A DNA stretch of 64,000 bases from Sipunculus nudus (GCA_026874595.1 CM049317.1:54607118-54671117), one strand, 5' to 3'; numbered from the stretch's first letter, positions 1 to 11,233 are shown. Translations and numbers: made by a program. The notes: a model not told the origin generated them from the letters alone.

Positions 1-2178
1 GCCTTGGGATAAAATTGCTCATATCTCAGCAGTGGTTTGACTTATCCACCTGAAATTTTGCAGGTTTATACATCATGGACAGGTTTTTTATTGATTTTAT
101 GACAGGTGGCGCCACCTACATTAACATTTACTTGGCAGACATCCAAGCTCATGTCTTGGGAACCGTTTGACCGATTAGGCCAAAATTTAGCATGTGTATA
201 GATCTCACATAGCTCTTCATCATAGGCAAAAATGGTGGTGCCACCTGCAACCATTAATGCACAGCATCCATCTGTTCATCTGCCTTAGGTTAAAATCACT
301 CATATCTCAGCAGTGGTTTGACTTTTCCAACTGAAATTTTGCAGGTATTTTACATCCTCAACAGCTTTCTCGATTTTATGACAGGTGGTGCCACCTACAT
401 TCACATTTATTCTGCAGACATCCAAGCTCATATCTCGGGAACTGTTTGACTGATTGGGCCAAAATTTTGCATGTGTATAGACCTCACATAGCTCTTCATC
501 ATAGGCAAAACTGGTGGCGCCGCCTGCAACCATTTATGCACAGCGTCCATCTGTTCATCTGCCTTGGGATAAAATCACTCATTTCTCAGCAGTGGTTTGA
601 CTTATCCACCTGAAATTTTGCAGGTTTATACATCCTGAACAGCTTTCTCGATTTTATGATAGGTGGCGCCACCTACATTAACATTTACTCTGCAGACATC
701 CAAGCTTATATCTCGGGAACTGTTTGACCGATTGGGCCAAAATTTTGCATGTGTATAGATCTCACATAGCTCTTCATCTTAGGAGAAACTTGTGGCGCCA
801 CCTGCAACCATTAATGCACAGTGTCCATCTGTTCATCTGCCTTGGGATAAAATCACTCATATCTCAGCAGTGGTTTGACTTGTCCATCTGAAATGGTGTT
901 TCTACATCCATGACAGCGTTCTCGATTTTATGACAGGTGGCGCCACCTACCTTCACATTTACTCTGCAGACATCCAAGCTCATATCTCGGGAACCGTTTG
1001 ACCGATTGGGCCAGAATTTTGCATGTGTATAGATCTCACATAGCTTTTCATCATAGGCAAAACTGGTGGTGCCACCTGCAACCATTTTTGCACAGTGTCC
1101 ATCTGTTTATCTGCCTTGGGATAATATTACTCATATCTCAGCAGTGGTTTGACTTATCCACCTGAAATTTTGCAGGTTTATACATCCTGAACAGCTTTCT
1201 CGATTTTATGATAGGTGGCGCCACCTTCATTCACATTTACTCTGCAGACATCCAAGCTCATATCTCGGGAACTGTTTGACCGATTGGGTCAAAATTTTGC
1301 ATGTGTATAGATCTTACATAGCTCTTCATCATCGGCAAAACTGGTGGCGCCACCTGAATCACTTATGCACAGCGTCCATCTGTTCATCTGCCTTGGGATA
1401 AAATCACTCATATCTCAGCAGTGGTTTGACATATCCACCTGAAATTTTGCAGGTTTATACATCCTGGACAGCTTTCTCAATTTATGACAGGTGGCGCCAC
1501 ATACATTCATGTTTACTCTGCAGACATTCAAGCTCATATCTCGGGAACTGTTTGACAGATTGGGCCAAAATTTTGCATGTGTATAGATCTCACATAGCTC
1601 TTCATCTTAGGCGAAACTTTTGGCGCCACCTGCAACCAGTAATGCACAGTGTCCATCTGTTCATCTGCCTTTGGATAAAATCACTCATATCTCAGCAGTG
1701 GTTTGACTTGTCCATCTGAAATTTTGTATGTTTATACATCCATGACAGCTTTCTTGATTTTATGACAGGTGGCGCCACCTACATTCACATTTACTCTGCA
1801 GACATCATAGCTCATATCTCGGGAACCGTTTGACCGATTGGGCCAGAATTTTGCATGTGTATAGATCTCATATAGCTTTTCATCATAGGCAAAACTGGTG
1901 GTGCCACCTGCAACTATTTTTGCACAGCGTCCATCTGTTCATCTGCCTTGGGATAATATTACTCATATCTCAGCAGTGGTTTGACTTATCCACCTGAAAT
2001 TTTGCAGGTTTATACATCCTTGACAGCTTTCTCGATTTTATGACAGGTGGCGCAACCTACATTCACGTTTACTCTGCAGACATCCAAGCTCATATCTTGG
2101 GAACCTTTTGACGGATTTGGCTAAAAGTTTGCATGTTTATAGATCTCACATAGCTCTTCATCATAGGCAAAACTGATA
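1..2178. repeat. Tandem satellite, about 8 units of ~278 bp, each a diverged dimer
   Basis: The landmark GCCTTGGGAT recurs at about 1, 282, 561, 839, 1113, 1390, 1667 and 1945, giving spacings of 274-282 bp. The array ends abruptly near 2178, within the eighth unit, and starts before the window. Each unit holds two related halves: both begin CATATCTC, continue to a TTTGAC segment and an AAATTTTGCA segment, and end with a GGTGGCGCCACC palindrome or a one-base variant (for example 105-116 and 234-246). The unit is therefore an old dimer amplified as a higher-order repeat. Short minus-strand open frames of 62-77 codons run through the array but only reflect low stop density and repetition. Function unknown. 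Confidence 0.9.
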
Positions 2179-2705
2179 TAAAACACACCACGCTGTATTC
2201 CCCTTGCCAATTAATCCATGCCTCACTTCACCCGTCCCACTCTGTTTTCTGCGGATACACATAGTGGCTTGTCGACTACCCATATTCTGGTTTTAAAATG
2301 TCCTCATCCGAAACTTGCAGGTCAGAAACGTCCATTTTGCTGAAATCATAATGACTAAGGTAGATATGCAGGACTTAGGAGGATCAATATTAAATTTTAA
2401 AAATAAACCTCCATTCATACTCCTAAACTTTGCACAGGCTTGCATTAGGCCTGTAGGCCTTGTTAGTGTTATCAAAGGAATCGCCATTATTTAGAGAATC
2501 TCGTATTTAAAGATTATCTGAGGGGGAAAAAGAACTACAGAAATGGTTTAATCAAACAAACGTGACAAATATTGGCACCTTGGTCATATATAAGGTAGAT
2601 ATTTAAACTTCTGGCATTATCGCCCATCTATGAAACAACATCGATGGTCCATGCGTCAGCAAAACTAAATTTACTCATTTTTTATTGTTTTATTTAGTAA
2701 TTGTA
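2179..2705. other. Unassigned DNA between satellite and nested repeats
   Basis: No coding, RNA or repeat signal could be supported here. If the NEMP1-like gene has upstream exons left of this window, this stretch is intronic. The short minus-strand open frame at 2293-2487 has no recognisable domain. Confidence 0.4.
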
Positions 2706-3170
2706 TCCCCAGACAAAGTCGGGGGATACTATGTTTTCATACCAGTCCCGCCGCCGCCGCTGCTGCCGCATATAAATCTTGTTGGTGCGATAACTCAAAA
2801 AATATTTCACGGATCTTTACCAAACTGTATAGATATTGGTTAGAGGACGACACCTATTTAAAATGAGGTTATGACCTTGACTAGGAGAGTGTCCTTGACC
2901 TTGAATAGGTCCAATTTTGGGGAAAATCACACAAATTCTTAAATATCTCAAGAAATCTTGCATGGATTGATCCCAAAATCAAGTTGATGGAAGATCATGG
3001 ATAGGGTTGTCATGTTTCAGAAACTGGTGGCGCCACGTATTATTCTTTACATGTTTTCGTGCCATTTAATACCCCCAAAATTGCTACTTGACAGGACTGT
3101 GAGCATTATAAGTCAAAAACTAATGGACAGATTTCTTTTATATTATGCATATACATAGATATGGGTTATG
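2706..3170. repeat. Dispersed ~300 bp-unit repeat, first part (host of the hAT insertion)
   Basis: Opens with an inverted CCCC...GTCGGGGGATAC box and continues with phrases that return at 8370-8656 and 9563-9725: GACCTTG...GAGAGTG, AAATCACACAAA, GTTGTCATGT, GGTGGCGCCAC, AAGTCAAAAACTAATGG and ATTATGCATATACAT. After removing the two insertions the unit spacing is about 300-330 bp. So about two and a third tandem units lie here, now separated by a hAT element and a MITE. Confidence 0.75.
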
Positions 3171-3694
3171 TAGAGCCCCGTTTTTTCTGTTTTAACGGAA
3201 AAACGGACGGAAAAACGGAATCAGGGTCTCAAAACGGAATCCTATTACGTGAACGGAATATGACGGAAAGTCAGATTTAGAGTAAATAAATACTGCAAAT
3301 AAAGAAAAATCTTTAAAACAGGTCTGTAAAAACAATCTTTCGAACTGCACTAACAACTTTTAAAACAGAAAGGCTAACACATTTCGGCTCTAAATCGTCG
3401 TATTGCGCGAAAAATGGTAAACAGGTAAAACATTCATGTCATGAGCGGCGATATTGTCATAGTCCAACAGCACAAGGCTGTTTGGTGCGATGTTATGCGA
3501 CTATTACTAGTCCCAAACGGACCAGTATTCCCTTCTCCATAATCGTGTTTGCGTATGAAATACAACTAGTCCTACCTTGAAATTTGCCTGGGTGCGTGAG
3601 CGCCAGTCAGGGTCTCGCATATCCATTTCAATATGCAAATAGGTCAAGACTGCGAAGCGGGAACGCTCTGATACCGCGTGTACAGTTGGGCAAA

Positions 3695-4107
3695 ATGGCC
3701 ACCAAACGATTGAAACGATCAACGTTAACTGCATCCAAGCGAGCAGAACAGTTCAAAGACGATTTGTATGCGGATGGTGACCAACTATTTTGCCGGTTTT
3801 GTCAGCACACGCTGGACTTCCAGCGTGTGGACACTGTGAAGGACCATTTGTCAAGCAAGAAGCACATCACGCGCAAAGAAAAGCGTCAACCTACAGCTGC
3901 CACAGCAAGTAGTTCGAAGGGAAAAGAGGCTTGTCAGGTGACATTGCATTCAGAGAAGCTATCGTCTTCTATGGCTGTGAGACAAAAATTTATTTGCGAC
4001 TTTGTAAAAATGTGCGTCAGCCTTGATATTCCTTTGCATAAAGGTGAAAAAATGAAAGGTTTCATGGAAACCTACTGCAAACAAGGTGGGGCACTGCCGG
4101 GGGAAGA
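3695..4107 (+). pseudogene. hAT transposase, N-terminal part (BED-type zinc finger)
   Basis: I place the start at the ATG at 3695, the 38th codon of a longer open frame, because it gives the Met-Ala-Thr-Lys-Arg beginning just before the basic N terminus. The first ~75 residues hold a C-x2-C ... H-x4-H finger (CRFC near residue 33; histidines about 20 residues on), the BED-like finger shared by hAT transposases and the hAT-derived protein CGGBP1. A basic linker and a helical region follow. Coding stops at the insertion point in the CCGGGGGAAGA target (4097-4107); the few codons beyond it, to 4114, belong to the inserted element. The frame resumes at 6229. Confidence 0.85.
4097..4107. repeat. 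Target-site duplication, left copy (11 bp)
   Basis: CCGGGGGAAGA occurs here and again at 6218-6228, on either side of the nested element. In the interrupted transposase frame only one copy is needed, which supports a real duplication made on insertion. Eleven bases is within the 8-11 bp usual for Mutator-like elements. Confidence 0.85.
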
Positions 4108-4111
4108 GGTT

Positions 4112-4296
4112 TAGGGACATATCGGCCGCCGTCGACATCGGCCGCCGGCCTCAAATGGACCATATCGGCCGCCGGCGCCCAGCGGGAAGCAATATCGGCC
4201 GCCAGCTGCAATTGCCCACAGGCCTGTATTAACTCTGTCAAGTCAACCATATCGGCCGCCGCTTCCTCATTATACGTTTCATTGGTAAATCTATAG
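4112..4296 (+). repeat. Left terminal inverted repeat of the nested element
   Basis: This GC-rich arm in an AT-rich setting has five CGGCCGCC-type boxes separated by unique spacers (one with CAGCTGCAATTG, one with TTAACTCTGTCAAG). The same spacers recur inverted at 6020-6215, with small differences such as GTCGACATCG present only here. Confidence 0.85.
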
Positions 4297-4323
4297 TCTC
4301 TCTCTCTCTCTCTCTCTCTCTCA
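4297..4323. repeat. (CT)n microsatellite
   Basis: Pure CT dinucleotide tract at the inner edge of the left inverted repeat. Its mirror is the (GA)n tract at 5959-6017. Confidence 0.95.
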
Positions 4324-4446
4324 TATTGTATATATAATGTATGTAAAAAAAAATATATATACATATACCTACATAAATACTAAAGCAATATAATAAATCA
4401 AGGCTTAACATGAATATATTTTATATAAAAATTAATGTATTTTGAT

Positions 4447-4557
<111 letters not shown>

Positions 4558-4626
4558 CATACTAATTATGCAAGTATAGATCGGGTTATCTTCCAGATAG
4601 ATAATATTGAATAAAACGCCCTCCAG

Positions 4627-5309
4627 TGTGACTGCTGTGATGGTTGGCAGCACCTCAAGTGTAATACAGGAGTGTCAGTTGTGGAATATGAAGAGGCGAC
4701 CAGAGAAGGGTGGCTTGAATGGATGTGCCAGCCTTGCCGACAGATGGCGACATCGCCAGCCGAGAATTCCGCCGAAGGTGAAGAACAACAACCTGAACCT
4801 GTAGACGAGACCCCAGAGGAAGCAACTACTGCAGCCCCCCTAGATCTGCTTCAGACCGAACCTGTAGACGAGACCCCGGAGGAAGCAACTGCTACAGCCC
4901 CCATAGATCTGCATCAGCCCGAACCCGTGGAGGAAGCCCCGGAGGAAGCAGTTAATGCAGCCCCAGAGGAAACACAGGCACAGGACGCCAGTCTGTACGC
5001 GGAAGACCTCGGTTCCTTCCACGAACCCTCAGCACTGGGAGAAAGGGACTTGGCCGTTTGGTCAAGTTGCTGCACAAGGAGGCACAGGTTGTGAATATGA
5101 CAGTGTCAAGGGAGCAAGTCTCCAGGATATTGTCACACAGAAGCCGTGACGTAAACAGTCAACTCTTTGCTTTATGTAGAGAGTATGGGGATGGGGAGCG
5201 GAGCGCAACCTCTCTCTTGGCTGCTGGTAGCAGATTGAATTGCCCAAAACCAAGTCTGCAACCCGCAGACGAGCCGCAGCAGCAAGAGGACCAGCAAGTG
5301 ATCGCCTGA
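4627..5309 (+). pseudogene. Remnant of an element-encoded protein: half PHD finger plus acidic repeats
   Basis: From a possible acceptor (CCTCCAG ending at 4626) the + frame reads Cys-Asp-Cys-Cys-Asp-Gly-Trp-Gln-His, then a Cys four residues on, and later Trp-Met-Cys-Gln-Pro-Cys. This is the spacing of the C-terminal half of a PHD-type C4HC3 finger. Three imperfect repeats of an EPVDETPEEA-type acidic segment of about 22 residues follow. Near 5040 the frame must shift by one base to continue into a basic stretch and a polar tail ending at 5309. The front half of the finger and any transposase are missing. It may be a leftover exon of an autonomous relative or a captured host exon. Confidence 0.5.
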
Positions 5310-5450
5310 GCTATTGTTTTTCTTATTTTTTTTAATCTTGTGAGATACATGTATAAATATTCGCTGTGATATCTTTTTTTCTCATGTGCTTTTATATTAG
5401 TTTTATGTAGAGGTGATGATGATGCGTATTAGTAAGTTGGTTTTAGTTAG

Positions 5451-5451
<1 letters not shown>

Positions 5452-5543
<92 letters not shown>
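5452..5543. repeat. (TA)n microsatellite
   Basis: About 46 TA repeats, second of the pair inside the nested element. Confidence 0.97.
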
Positions 5544-5544
<1 letters not shown>

Positions 5545-5955
5545 CTTTCCTTGGATTTAAATGAGATTAATGTTTTCCATGTATATTGTTACATTTTTTG
5601 TAAATATTCTTTGTAAATATTAGTACCAAGATTTTCTTTTGTTCACACGTTTTAGTAAGTTTTTATTGGGTTGGATTTTAGCGTAGATGTATTGTGATAT
5701 ATATATATAGTTTATTGAGATGTTGTGATGCTTTTATCATGCAGTAGTTTTGGTCAGTGTTTGTAATGGTTATTGTCATTTCTGTTAATAAATGTGTATT
5801 TACTGTAATTTGTCGTTTTTCCGATTGGGAGTCTGTGCGTGTTTGAGGTGGAGTTGAAAACGTTTGCAAAATGCTCGTGGTCACACTGAATAAAAAAAGC
5901 TTCAATTCTTATAAAATATTGAATGAAAATTGATATGTACATATATACATATATG

Positions 5956-5958
<3 letters not shown>
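5544..5958. other. AT-rich interior of the nested element
   Basis: AT-rich DNA lies between the TA tract and the GA tract. Open frames on either strand are short and low in complexity. No motif is recognised. Confidence 0.5.

Positions 5959-6017
<59 letters not shown>
5959..6017. repeat. (GA)n microsatellite
   Basis: About 29 GA repeats at the inner edge of the right inverted repeat, mirroring the (CT)n tract at 4297. Confidence 0.97.
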
Positions 6018-6019
<2 letters not shown>

Positions 6020-6215
6020 ATAGATATTCCAATGAAACGTATAATGAGGAAGCGGCGGCCGATATGGTAGCCTAGTTCTTTCCGCGGCCGATATGGTTGA
6101 CTTGACAGAGTTAATACAGGCCTGTGGGCAATTGCAGCTGGCGGCCGATATTGCGTCCCGCTGGGCGTCGGCGGCCGATATGGTTCATTTGAGGCCGGCG
6201 GCCGATATGTCCCTA
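6018..6215 (-). repeat. Right terminal inverted repeat of the nested element
   Basis: Complement of the left arm, with five GGCGGCCGATAT-type boxes near 6052, 6083, 6141, 6170 and 6198. It carries an extra short segment (CCTAGTTCTTTCC near 6070) absent from the left arm, so the arms have diverged by small insertions. Confidence 0.85.
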
Positions 6216-6228
6216 TACCGGGGGAAGA

Positions 6229-6371
6229 TACCCTGAGACGACGATATCTGCCAAGAGTGTTTGAGGAACATCGCGCACAACTACGTGCTGCCCTCAAGGG
6301 CAAGAAGATCAGTTTAGCTTTTGATGAAACCACAGACATAAGAGATGCATCAGTGCTAAATGTAGTGGCAC
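6229..6371 (+). pseudogene. hAT transposase, rest of the first coding exon
   Basis: Continues the frame interrupted at 4107. After an arginine-rich segment it reaches AFDETTD, which carries the first catalytic aspartate of hAT transposases. The exon ends at a clear donor, GTAAGT at 6372. The intron 6372-6701 ends with TATTTTCCAG, and joining the two restores the frame across the junction. Confidence 0.82.
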
Positions 6372-6701
6372 GTAAGTTTTTAAATATTAATTTTTAGAAT
6401 ATTCTTTATTTTTTATCTGCATATAATCATTGTGATAAAATGTCTACTCATAGAAATAGAACTATTGCCAGTTACATGCAATAAATAATGGATAAAAGAT
6501 CAACAAAAAATAGACACTTTAAATGGTATGTCTTTTAATGCCTCTTCAAACTTTTTCTCCCCCCCCCTCCATTAGGCCTTTTTTTCATAAAGTTTATCAT
6601 TTTAATATTTTTATGTGTTTTAATTAGAACAAGTCATATGGTAGAAGTTATACTAAGTAAAAAGCTCTTAGAATTTATTTCCATTATTTTATATTTTCCA
6701 G

Positions 6702-7929
6702 TGATCAGTTCTGGCCAGTATTTGATAGACTGTCACTTCCTTGATGCATGCAACTATTCCACGGTGTCCCGGACTGTTGTCAATACCATCCACACATATG
6801 AACTGGAATACAAGGATGTTCTTGCAATCGTCAGCGACAGTGCAGCCTATTGTAAAAAAGCATTCAAAGATGTTCTGCATGGACTTATGCCTGGAGCTGT
6901 ACATGTACCCTGCCTAGCTCATATTGTAAATTTGGTAGGGGATACTTTCACACACCATACAACTTTCTCCACTGCAGAAAAATTTGTCAACATGATGAAA
7001 TCATGTTTCTTCAAAAACCAAGCAGAAAGAGGAGATACTTGCAGTTTTTGAAGGAAAGACATGTTCAGAATCCAACACTTCCACCTGAGCCTGTTCAGAC
7101 CCGATGGGGGACATGGTTTCGAGCAATTTCCTACCACCATGCACATCTACAATACTACTTGGACTTCTTCAGAAATGAAAAATCTCATGCTAATGCCGTG
7201 ATGGCAGTGGTATCTCTCTTACAGGATCCAGATACTCTAGAGGAGCTTCAGATATCATTTGCCTTTCTCAGCGATGTTGGTCCAAAGCTATCAACAGCTA
7301 TCACTTTACTGGAAGGAGCAAACACCCCACAGTCACCACTGGTTTACAACCGCATGGAAGATCTCAAGCTGTTTCTTTCACATGGAGTATCCCCTGACCA
7401 AACTATGTATGGACCAAACTCACAAGCTGTCCTTGATGACATCCCTTTATCTGAGAGACATACATGGCGATTAAAGTTCACAGAAATATTCCAGAAGGCA
7501 CTGGATAAACTGAAGAAACACTTTGACAATCATCCAGGCCACCATATCTACAAAGCATGTAGGGTTCTTGACCCTAGACAGGTTCCTTCACTCTCACAGA
7601 ACATTTGTCACTACAGTGCACTCTCTGGTCTGAGCCAAAATGATCAGGAGGTTGCTGATGAATGGCTGATATATCAACAACTCTGTGTTACAGAACATCT
7701 CCCTGACCCATTCAATTTCATCACATTTTGGTCAAGTTTGGCAAATCGTCTCCCCAAGTTGTTTGCCATTGCAAATGCCTACCTCTGGTTCCCAGTTTCT
7801 AGTGTTGACACTGAGAGATCCTTTTCTCGCTACAAACTAATGCTCTCTGATAGAAGGGTCAGTCTGACAGAAGAAACTACCAAAATGCTTAGTATCATGA
7901 ACTTTAACAAAGAACTTTCATTTGACTGA
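6702..7929 (+). pseudogene. hAT transposase, second exon: catalytic core and dimerisation domain, frameshifted
   Basis: The exon opens after the acceptor at 6701. It carries the second catalytic Asp in SDSAAYCKKA, a CLAH motif (the CxxH of hAT enzymes), and near the C terminus LWFPVSSVDTERSFS, with the catalytic Glu in TERSFS, within the hAT C-terminal dimerisation region. Between about 6990 and 7012 the frame shifts by one base: one frame stops at 7051, while the other runs to the TGA ending at 7929. With the split first exon this makes the gene non-functional. Exon-intron structure and all three acidic residues are otherwise kept, so inactivation looks fairly recent. Confidence 0.88.
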
Positions 7930-8369
7930 ATTTTGTGTTGACAATCATGTAAAACATCTTAGCATTAACAGTGCTGATCCACATAATGTGCAGCACTGTG
8001 CACATAAATTATAATGATATCTGTTTAACAGTGTTAGTTGTGGCTGTGAAAATGAAGAAATGGCAACATTATTTATCTTGTAATTTGTTTTATACACTTA
8101 CAGTAATAAACAAGTGTGTAATGGTCGTTTTCTTTATTACTCCTTATACAGATTTAATAAATTAACTTTTGCATCAGTCATGATAGCTACATAATTTGAT
8201 TATTTATATTGAAAATAAATCCAACTAATAGAAATTGCACAAATATTTGACTTTTAAGAGCATGTAGATTATTTTGTATAAAATATGATGATAAAACGGA
8301 AAATTCCGGAATCTTTATTTTATTAAAACGGAAAATGAGAATTTATAAAACGGAAAAAACGGGGCTCTA
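7930..8369. other. 3' non-coding part of the hAT element
   Basis: AT-rich sequence after the transposase stop. The last ~90 bases hold repeated AAAACGGA motifs leading into the right inverted terminus (8353-8369). Confidence 0.7.
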
Positions 8370-8656
8370 GTTATGGAATGATGCTTATTTAAATTGGGGT
8401 CATGACCTTTCCTATGAGAGTGAAAATCACACAAAATCATTAATATCTCAATAAGGGATGCATGGATTGGTTCAAAAATCAACTTGACCGAAGATCTTGG
8501 ATAGTGTTGTCATGTACCGGAAACTGGTAGCGCCACCTGTTATTCTTTTACTTGTTTTCATGCCGTTTAATACCCCATCATTGCCACTTAACAGTACTGT
8601 GAGCATTATAAGTCAAAAACTAATGGACAGATTTCTTTCATATTATGCATATACAT
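8370..8656. repeat. Dispersed ~300 bp-unit repeat, second part
   Basis: Resumes the repeat broken by the hAT element at 3170 and adds a full further unit (GGTCATGACC, AAATCACACAAA, GTTGTCATGTACCGG, GGTAGCGCCACC, AAGTCAAAAACTAATGG). It ends at the 8 bp target duplication ATATACAT. Confidence 0.75.
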
Positions 8657-9554
8657 TAGTGGTGGGCCGATCATCGATTTTTTTCGAAAGTCAGTTGGTT
8701 TGCTGCGACTTTCAACTGCTCGATTACGAAAGGCAACTATCGATTACATCATACTCATGATTGTTTTTACCAGAATGTCTTTAAGTTATAGGAAAAAATT
8801 ACAAAAAGAACCAACATTCCGCGCTTCATATAATGAGTCTGTGTTCCCAAATAACCTCCATATATAACTGAGTATGACACGGTAGATGAGAGAACAGAGG
8901 GCTTATTAAACCTCTGTGAACTAGCAGGGAGCTGCAGAATTAGCGGGGAGTTTTCTAACGAGATGTTCATTGCAAAATATTGGCAGTATGGCATAAAAAT
9001 GCTCCATAATGCTCCAGGTCTATGCCAATTTTGCAGGATTCTCTTAGAAATAATCTCCTCAACTGATGTCAGGTGTTGCTGCCGCATGAGTAATTATATT
9101 TTTAGCTTTCAATTACTTATTTTTTCATTTTTACCAAAAATTATATGGGCCTGTTATTTTTCTGGAAGGCCTGTGAAACCAGTATGCATGTCGGCAGTCA
9201 TCATAATTGTTATAAAATGAAAGTCCTGGTAGTGAAGTTAAAATGATACGCGGGAGTATTCATGAGGGCCAGCAAGTAGATGTCCTGGACTGTGATTTAA
9301 TTCTTGATTACTATAATTAATTAAAATGAAACTGTGAATAGCACAACTTAATGATGAAAGGAAAATATAAAAAAGGCAAAAACTTCTTTTCGTCAGGTAG
9401 AATTCCTAAGACATGCAGGCTGGGTTAACAGAGTACAGTTTCCCAGATATTTGCTCATTTCTTTATATTTGTCTGAACTGATTAATAATCGATCATAGAA
9501 CGGTTTGCCCAAACTGATGATCGATTATGAAAAAGAAACCACCTCCCACCACTA
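8657..9554. mobile_element. hAT-type non-autonomous element (MITE) with 8 bp duplication
   Basis: Starts TAGTGGTGGGCCGATCATCG and ends with CCTCCCACCACTA. Further inverted GATCATCGATT / AATCGATCAT boxes lie inside both ends. The 8 bp direct repeat ATATACAT flanks it exactly (8649-8656 and 9555-9562), the usual hAT duplication length. No coding frame of note lies within its ~900 bp. Removing it rejoins the host repeat cleanly. Confidence 0.88.
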
Positions 9555-9562
9555 ATATACAT

Positions 9563-9725
9563 AGACATGGATTAGGGAATGATGTATATAAAAATTGGGG
9601 TCATGACCTTTTCAATGAGAGTGACCCTTTCTATGAGTGTGGTCTGATATTAATTGTTGCTGAAGATGGGGGACCTATTCTTAAAGGGGGGAGGAGATTA
9701 ATTGTCTGGGGATACTATGGCACCT
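9563..9725. repeat. Dispersed ~300 bp-unit repeat, third part
   Basis: Continues the host repeat after the MITE (ATTAGGGAATGATG, GGGGTCATGACC, ATGAGAGTGACC) and ends with another GTCTGGGGATACTATGG box, like the one at 2706. Confidence 0.7.
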
Positions 9726-9866
9726 GCGGTGCCAAGAATTATCTAGTTCCAAGATTGTAATTATTTTTTTCATTCCGAATTATTTGAGAAAATGCGGTAC
9801 TGCGGAGGGTATTTCATACATTTATTTGTCAACTTATAATGATTTTGTGTTGTTGATACTTTTCAG

Positions 9867-10028
9867 GTGGCACTTTTTCCCACCTAAACCTCGACTGTTA
9901 ACTATGGAAGAATACTGGCAGCAGGGTGAGGAGGAGACGAGGAAAGCACTGGAGGAATTACGGCAGTTCTGTCAGAGTCCAGACTGTAACACATGGAAGA
10001 CAGTCAGCAGGCTAAAGAGTCCACAGAG
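9867..10028 (+). CDS. NEMP1: NEMP1/TMEM194-like protein, penultimate exon (partial gene)
   Basis: This 162-base exon lies between an acceptor (GATACTTTTCAG, ending 9866) and a donor (GTGGGA from 10029), with phase-2 junctions at both ends. It encodes [12 protein letters not shown], then [14 protein letters not shown] and [12 protein letters not shown]. These match the strongly conserved nucleoplasmic C-terminal region of NEMP1 (TMEM194A), where I recall ALEELREFC, SPD and WKTVSR-QSPKRF. NEMP1 is a multi-pass inner nuclear membrane protein that supports envelope mechanics, and its C-terminal region is reported to bind Ran. The membrane-spanning exons are not seen here and probably lie left of position 1. 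NEMP2 is an alternative within the same family. Confidence 0.8.
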
Positions 10029-10819
10029 GTGGGATAATATGTCATATAACTAACTATTATAAAGTTCTCAATAGAATACACTCCTTAATTAGAATACGCA
10101 CCTGTTTATGCATTGAATGTTTTCTAATTGATGCACACATATTACTTAGCTAATGTCCCTAACAAAATACTCACTCAAATTTAGCTCAAACCTGCCCCAA
10201 ACTCCTACCCTATATGATAGGATTCATCCAAAGATCTAAGAGCACAATGTATTGACTTAAAATCAATTAATACTCTGCTAAAGCTTGATATGATTTATTC
10301 ATTTTCATAAGGATTCAGTGTACTGATGACTTACCAAGGATGCGCTCATGCCAGATTACCTCACACAGGTTTGATTATAGACAAAACCCACACATATTTA
10401 ACGAGGCTATGGGTCACCAAGCTACTTTGTGGTGTCAGGAATACTACAGATTTTTGTTAAAACTCACTAGAAATGAAAACCAATATAATATCTCCCCTGA
10501 ATTAAATTCTTGGCAAACTCATGCATATTTAATGAAGTCAGAGGTCACAAGACATATGACAGGCGTATTGTGTACCCTTTCTGAATAGTCGGGGTATTTG
10601 GTCTGCTCAAAAGGAAAAATAGGTCAATATGTGATATTTATAGTCTCAAGTTCAAACAACTTACCCAGTCACTAATTGGCCAGGGCGGCTTTTATTGTAA
10701 AATAAGTTGTTATAATGATCCTGGAAATCTGAAAAATTCATCATTGAAAAATTCAGGGAAAATCAGGGAACTTATGTTCATGATATGCTTCCAATACTAT
10801 GCTTGCTTATGTATTTCAG
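10029..10819 (+). other. Intron of the NEMP1-like gene, with a repeat fragment
   Basis: Runs from the donor GTGGGA to the acceptor TGTATTTCAG. The part from about 10390 to 10560 shares phrases with 29465-29610 (GGTCACCAAGCTACTTTGT, GAAAT..AAACCAATATAAT, CATGCATATTTAAT), so it is a fragment of a dispersed repeat. The rest is plain AT-rich DNA. Confidence 0.7.
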
Positions 10820-10937
10820 GTTTGCATCATTTATTGAAGGTGACAGCCATATAAACGAAGATGAGCTACAGGATCATGACAGCTGGCAACCGAGTCTTCC
10901 GTCCGATCTTGAGTTCAGTGAGGATGAATCATTTTAA
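10820..10937 (+). CDS. NEMP1: NEMP1/TMEM194-like protein, last coding exon
   Basis: The first base completes the split arginine codon of the previous exon, and the frame runs FASFIEGDSH into an acidic tail that ends in SEDESF and TAA at 10935-10937. In NEMP1 the homologous step is KRFADFVEGS followed by an acidic C terminus, so the junction and content both fit. The tail is shorter than the vertebrate one as I recall it. It has no membrane segment, as expected for the nucleoplasmic end. Orientation and splice phase agree with the exon at 9867. Confidence 0.8.
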
Positions 10938-11213
10938 GTCTACTCAGAGATTGTTGTACCATCATTTCAACATGGGATGGCTGATTCCTCCCTTGTCTGC
11001 TCTGTCATTCTATGACTTGCTCATTGCCTTGTAAGCTGAGTGGTTATACAACCATACAGAGCAGTCTGCCAGGAAGTAGTGGTGTGTGGTATTGGTAAGT
11101 GATGTGGGAATCAGGACTCGAGTGCACCTTTTTTTGGAATCAAACTCAGATATGAGGGTTCTTGACTTTGACTTGGACTCAGAGATAAGGACTTGAGAAA
11201 ACAGGCCAGTAGT

Positions 11214-11219
11214 AATAAA
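11214..11219 (+). terminator. Candidate poly(A) signal of the NEMP1-like gene
   Basis: AATAAA lies about 277 bases after the stop codon, just before a (TA)n tract. It is the first canonical hexamer I noticed downstream. No transcript evidence is available. Confidence 0.4.
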
Positions 11220-11232
11220 GCTCTGTCACATA

Positions 11233-11233
<1 letters not shown>

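Noticed and set aside
66-1085. Several similar 62-77 codon minus-strand frames starting Met-Val-Ala-Gly-Gly
   Set aside because: They are the satellite unit read through in one frame; units with frame-breaking changes are just as common, and there is no gene context.
9527-9760. 77-codon + frame with apparent reasonable composition
   Set aside because: It straddles the end of the MITE and the host repeat, so it is a chance fusion.
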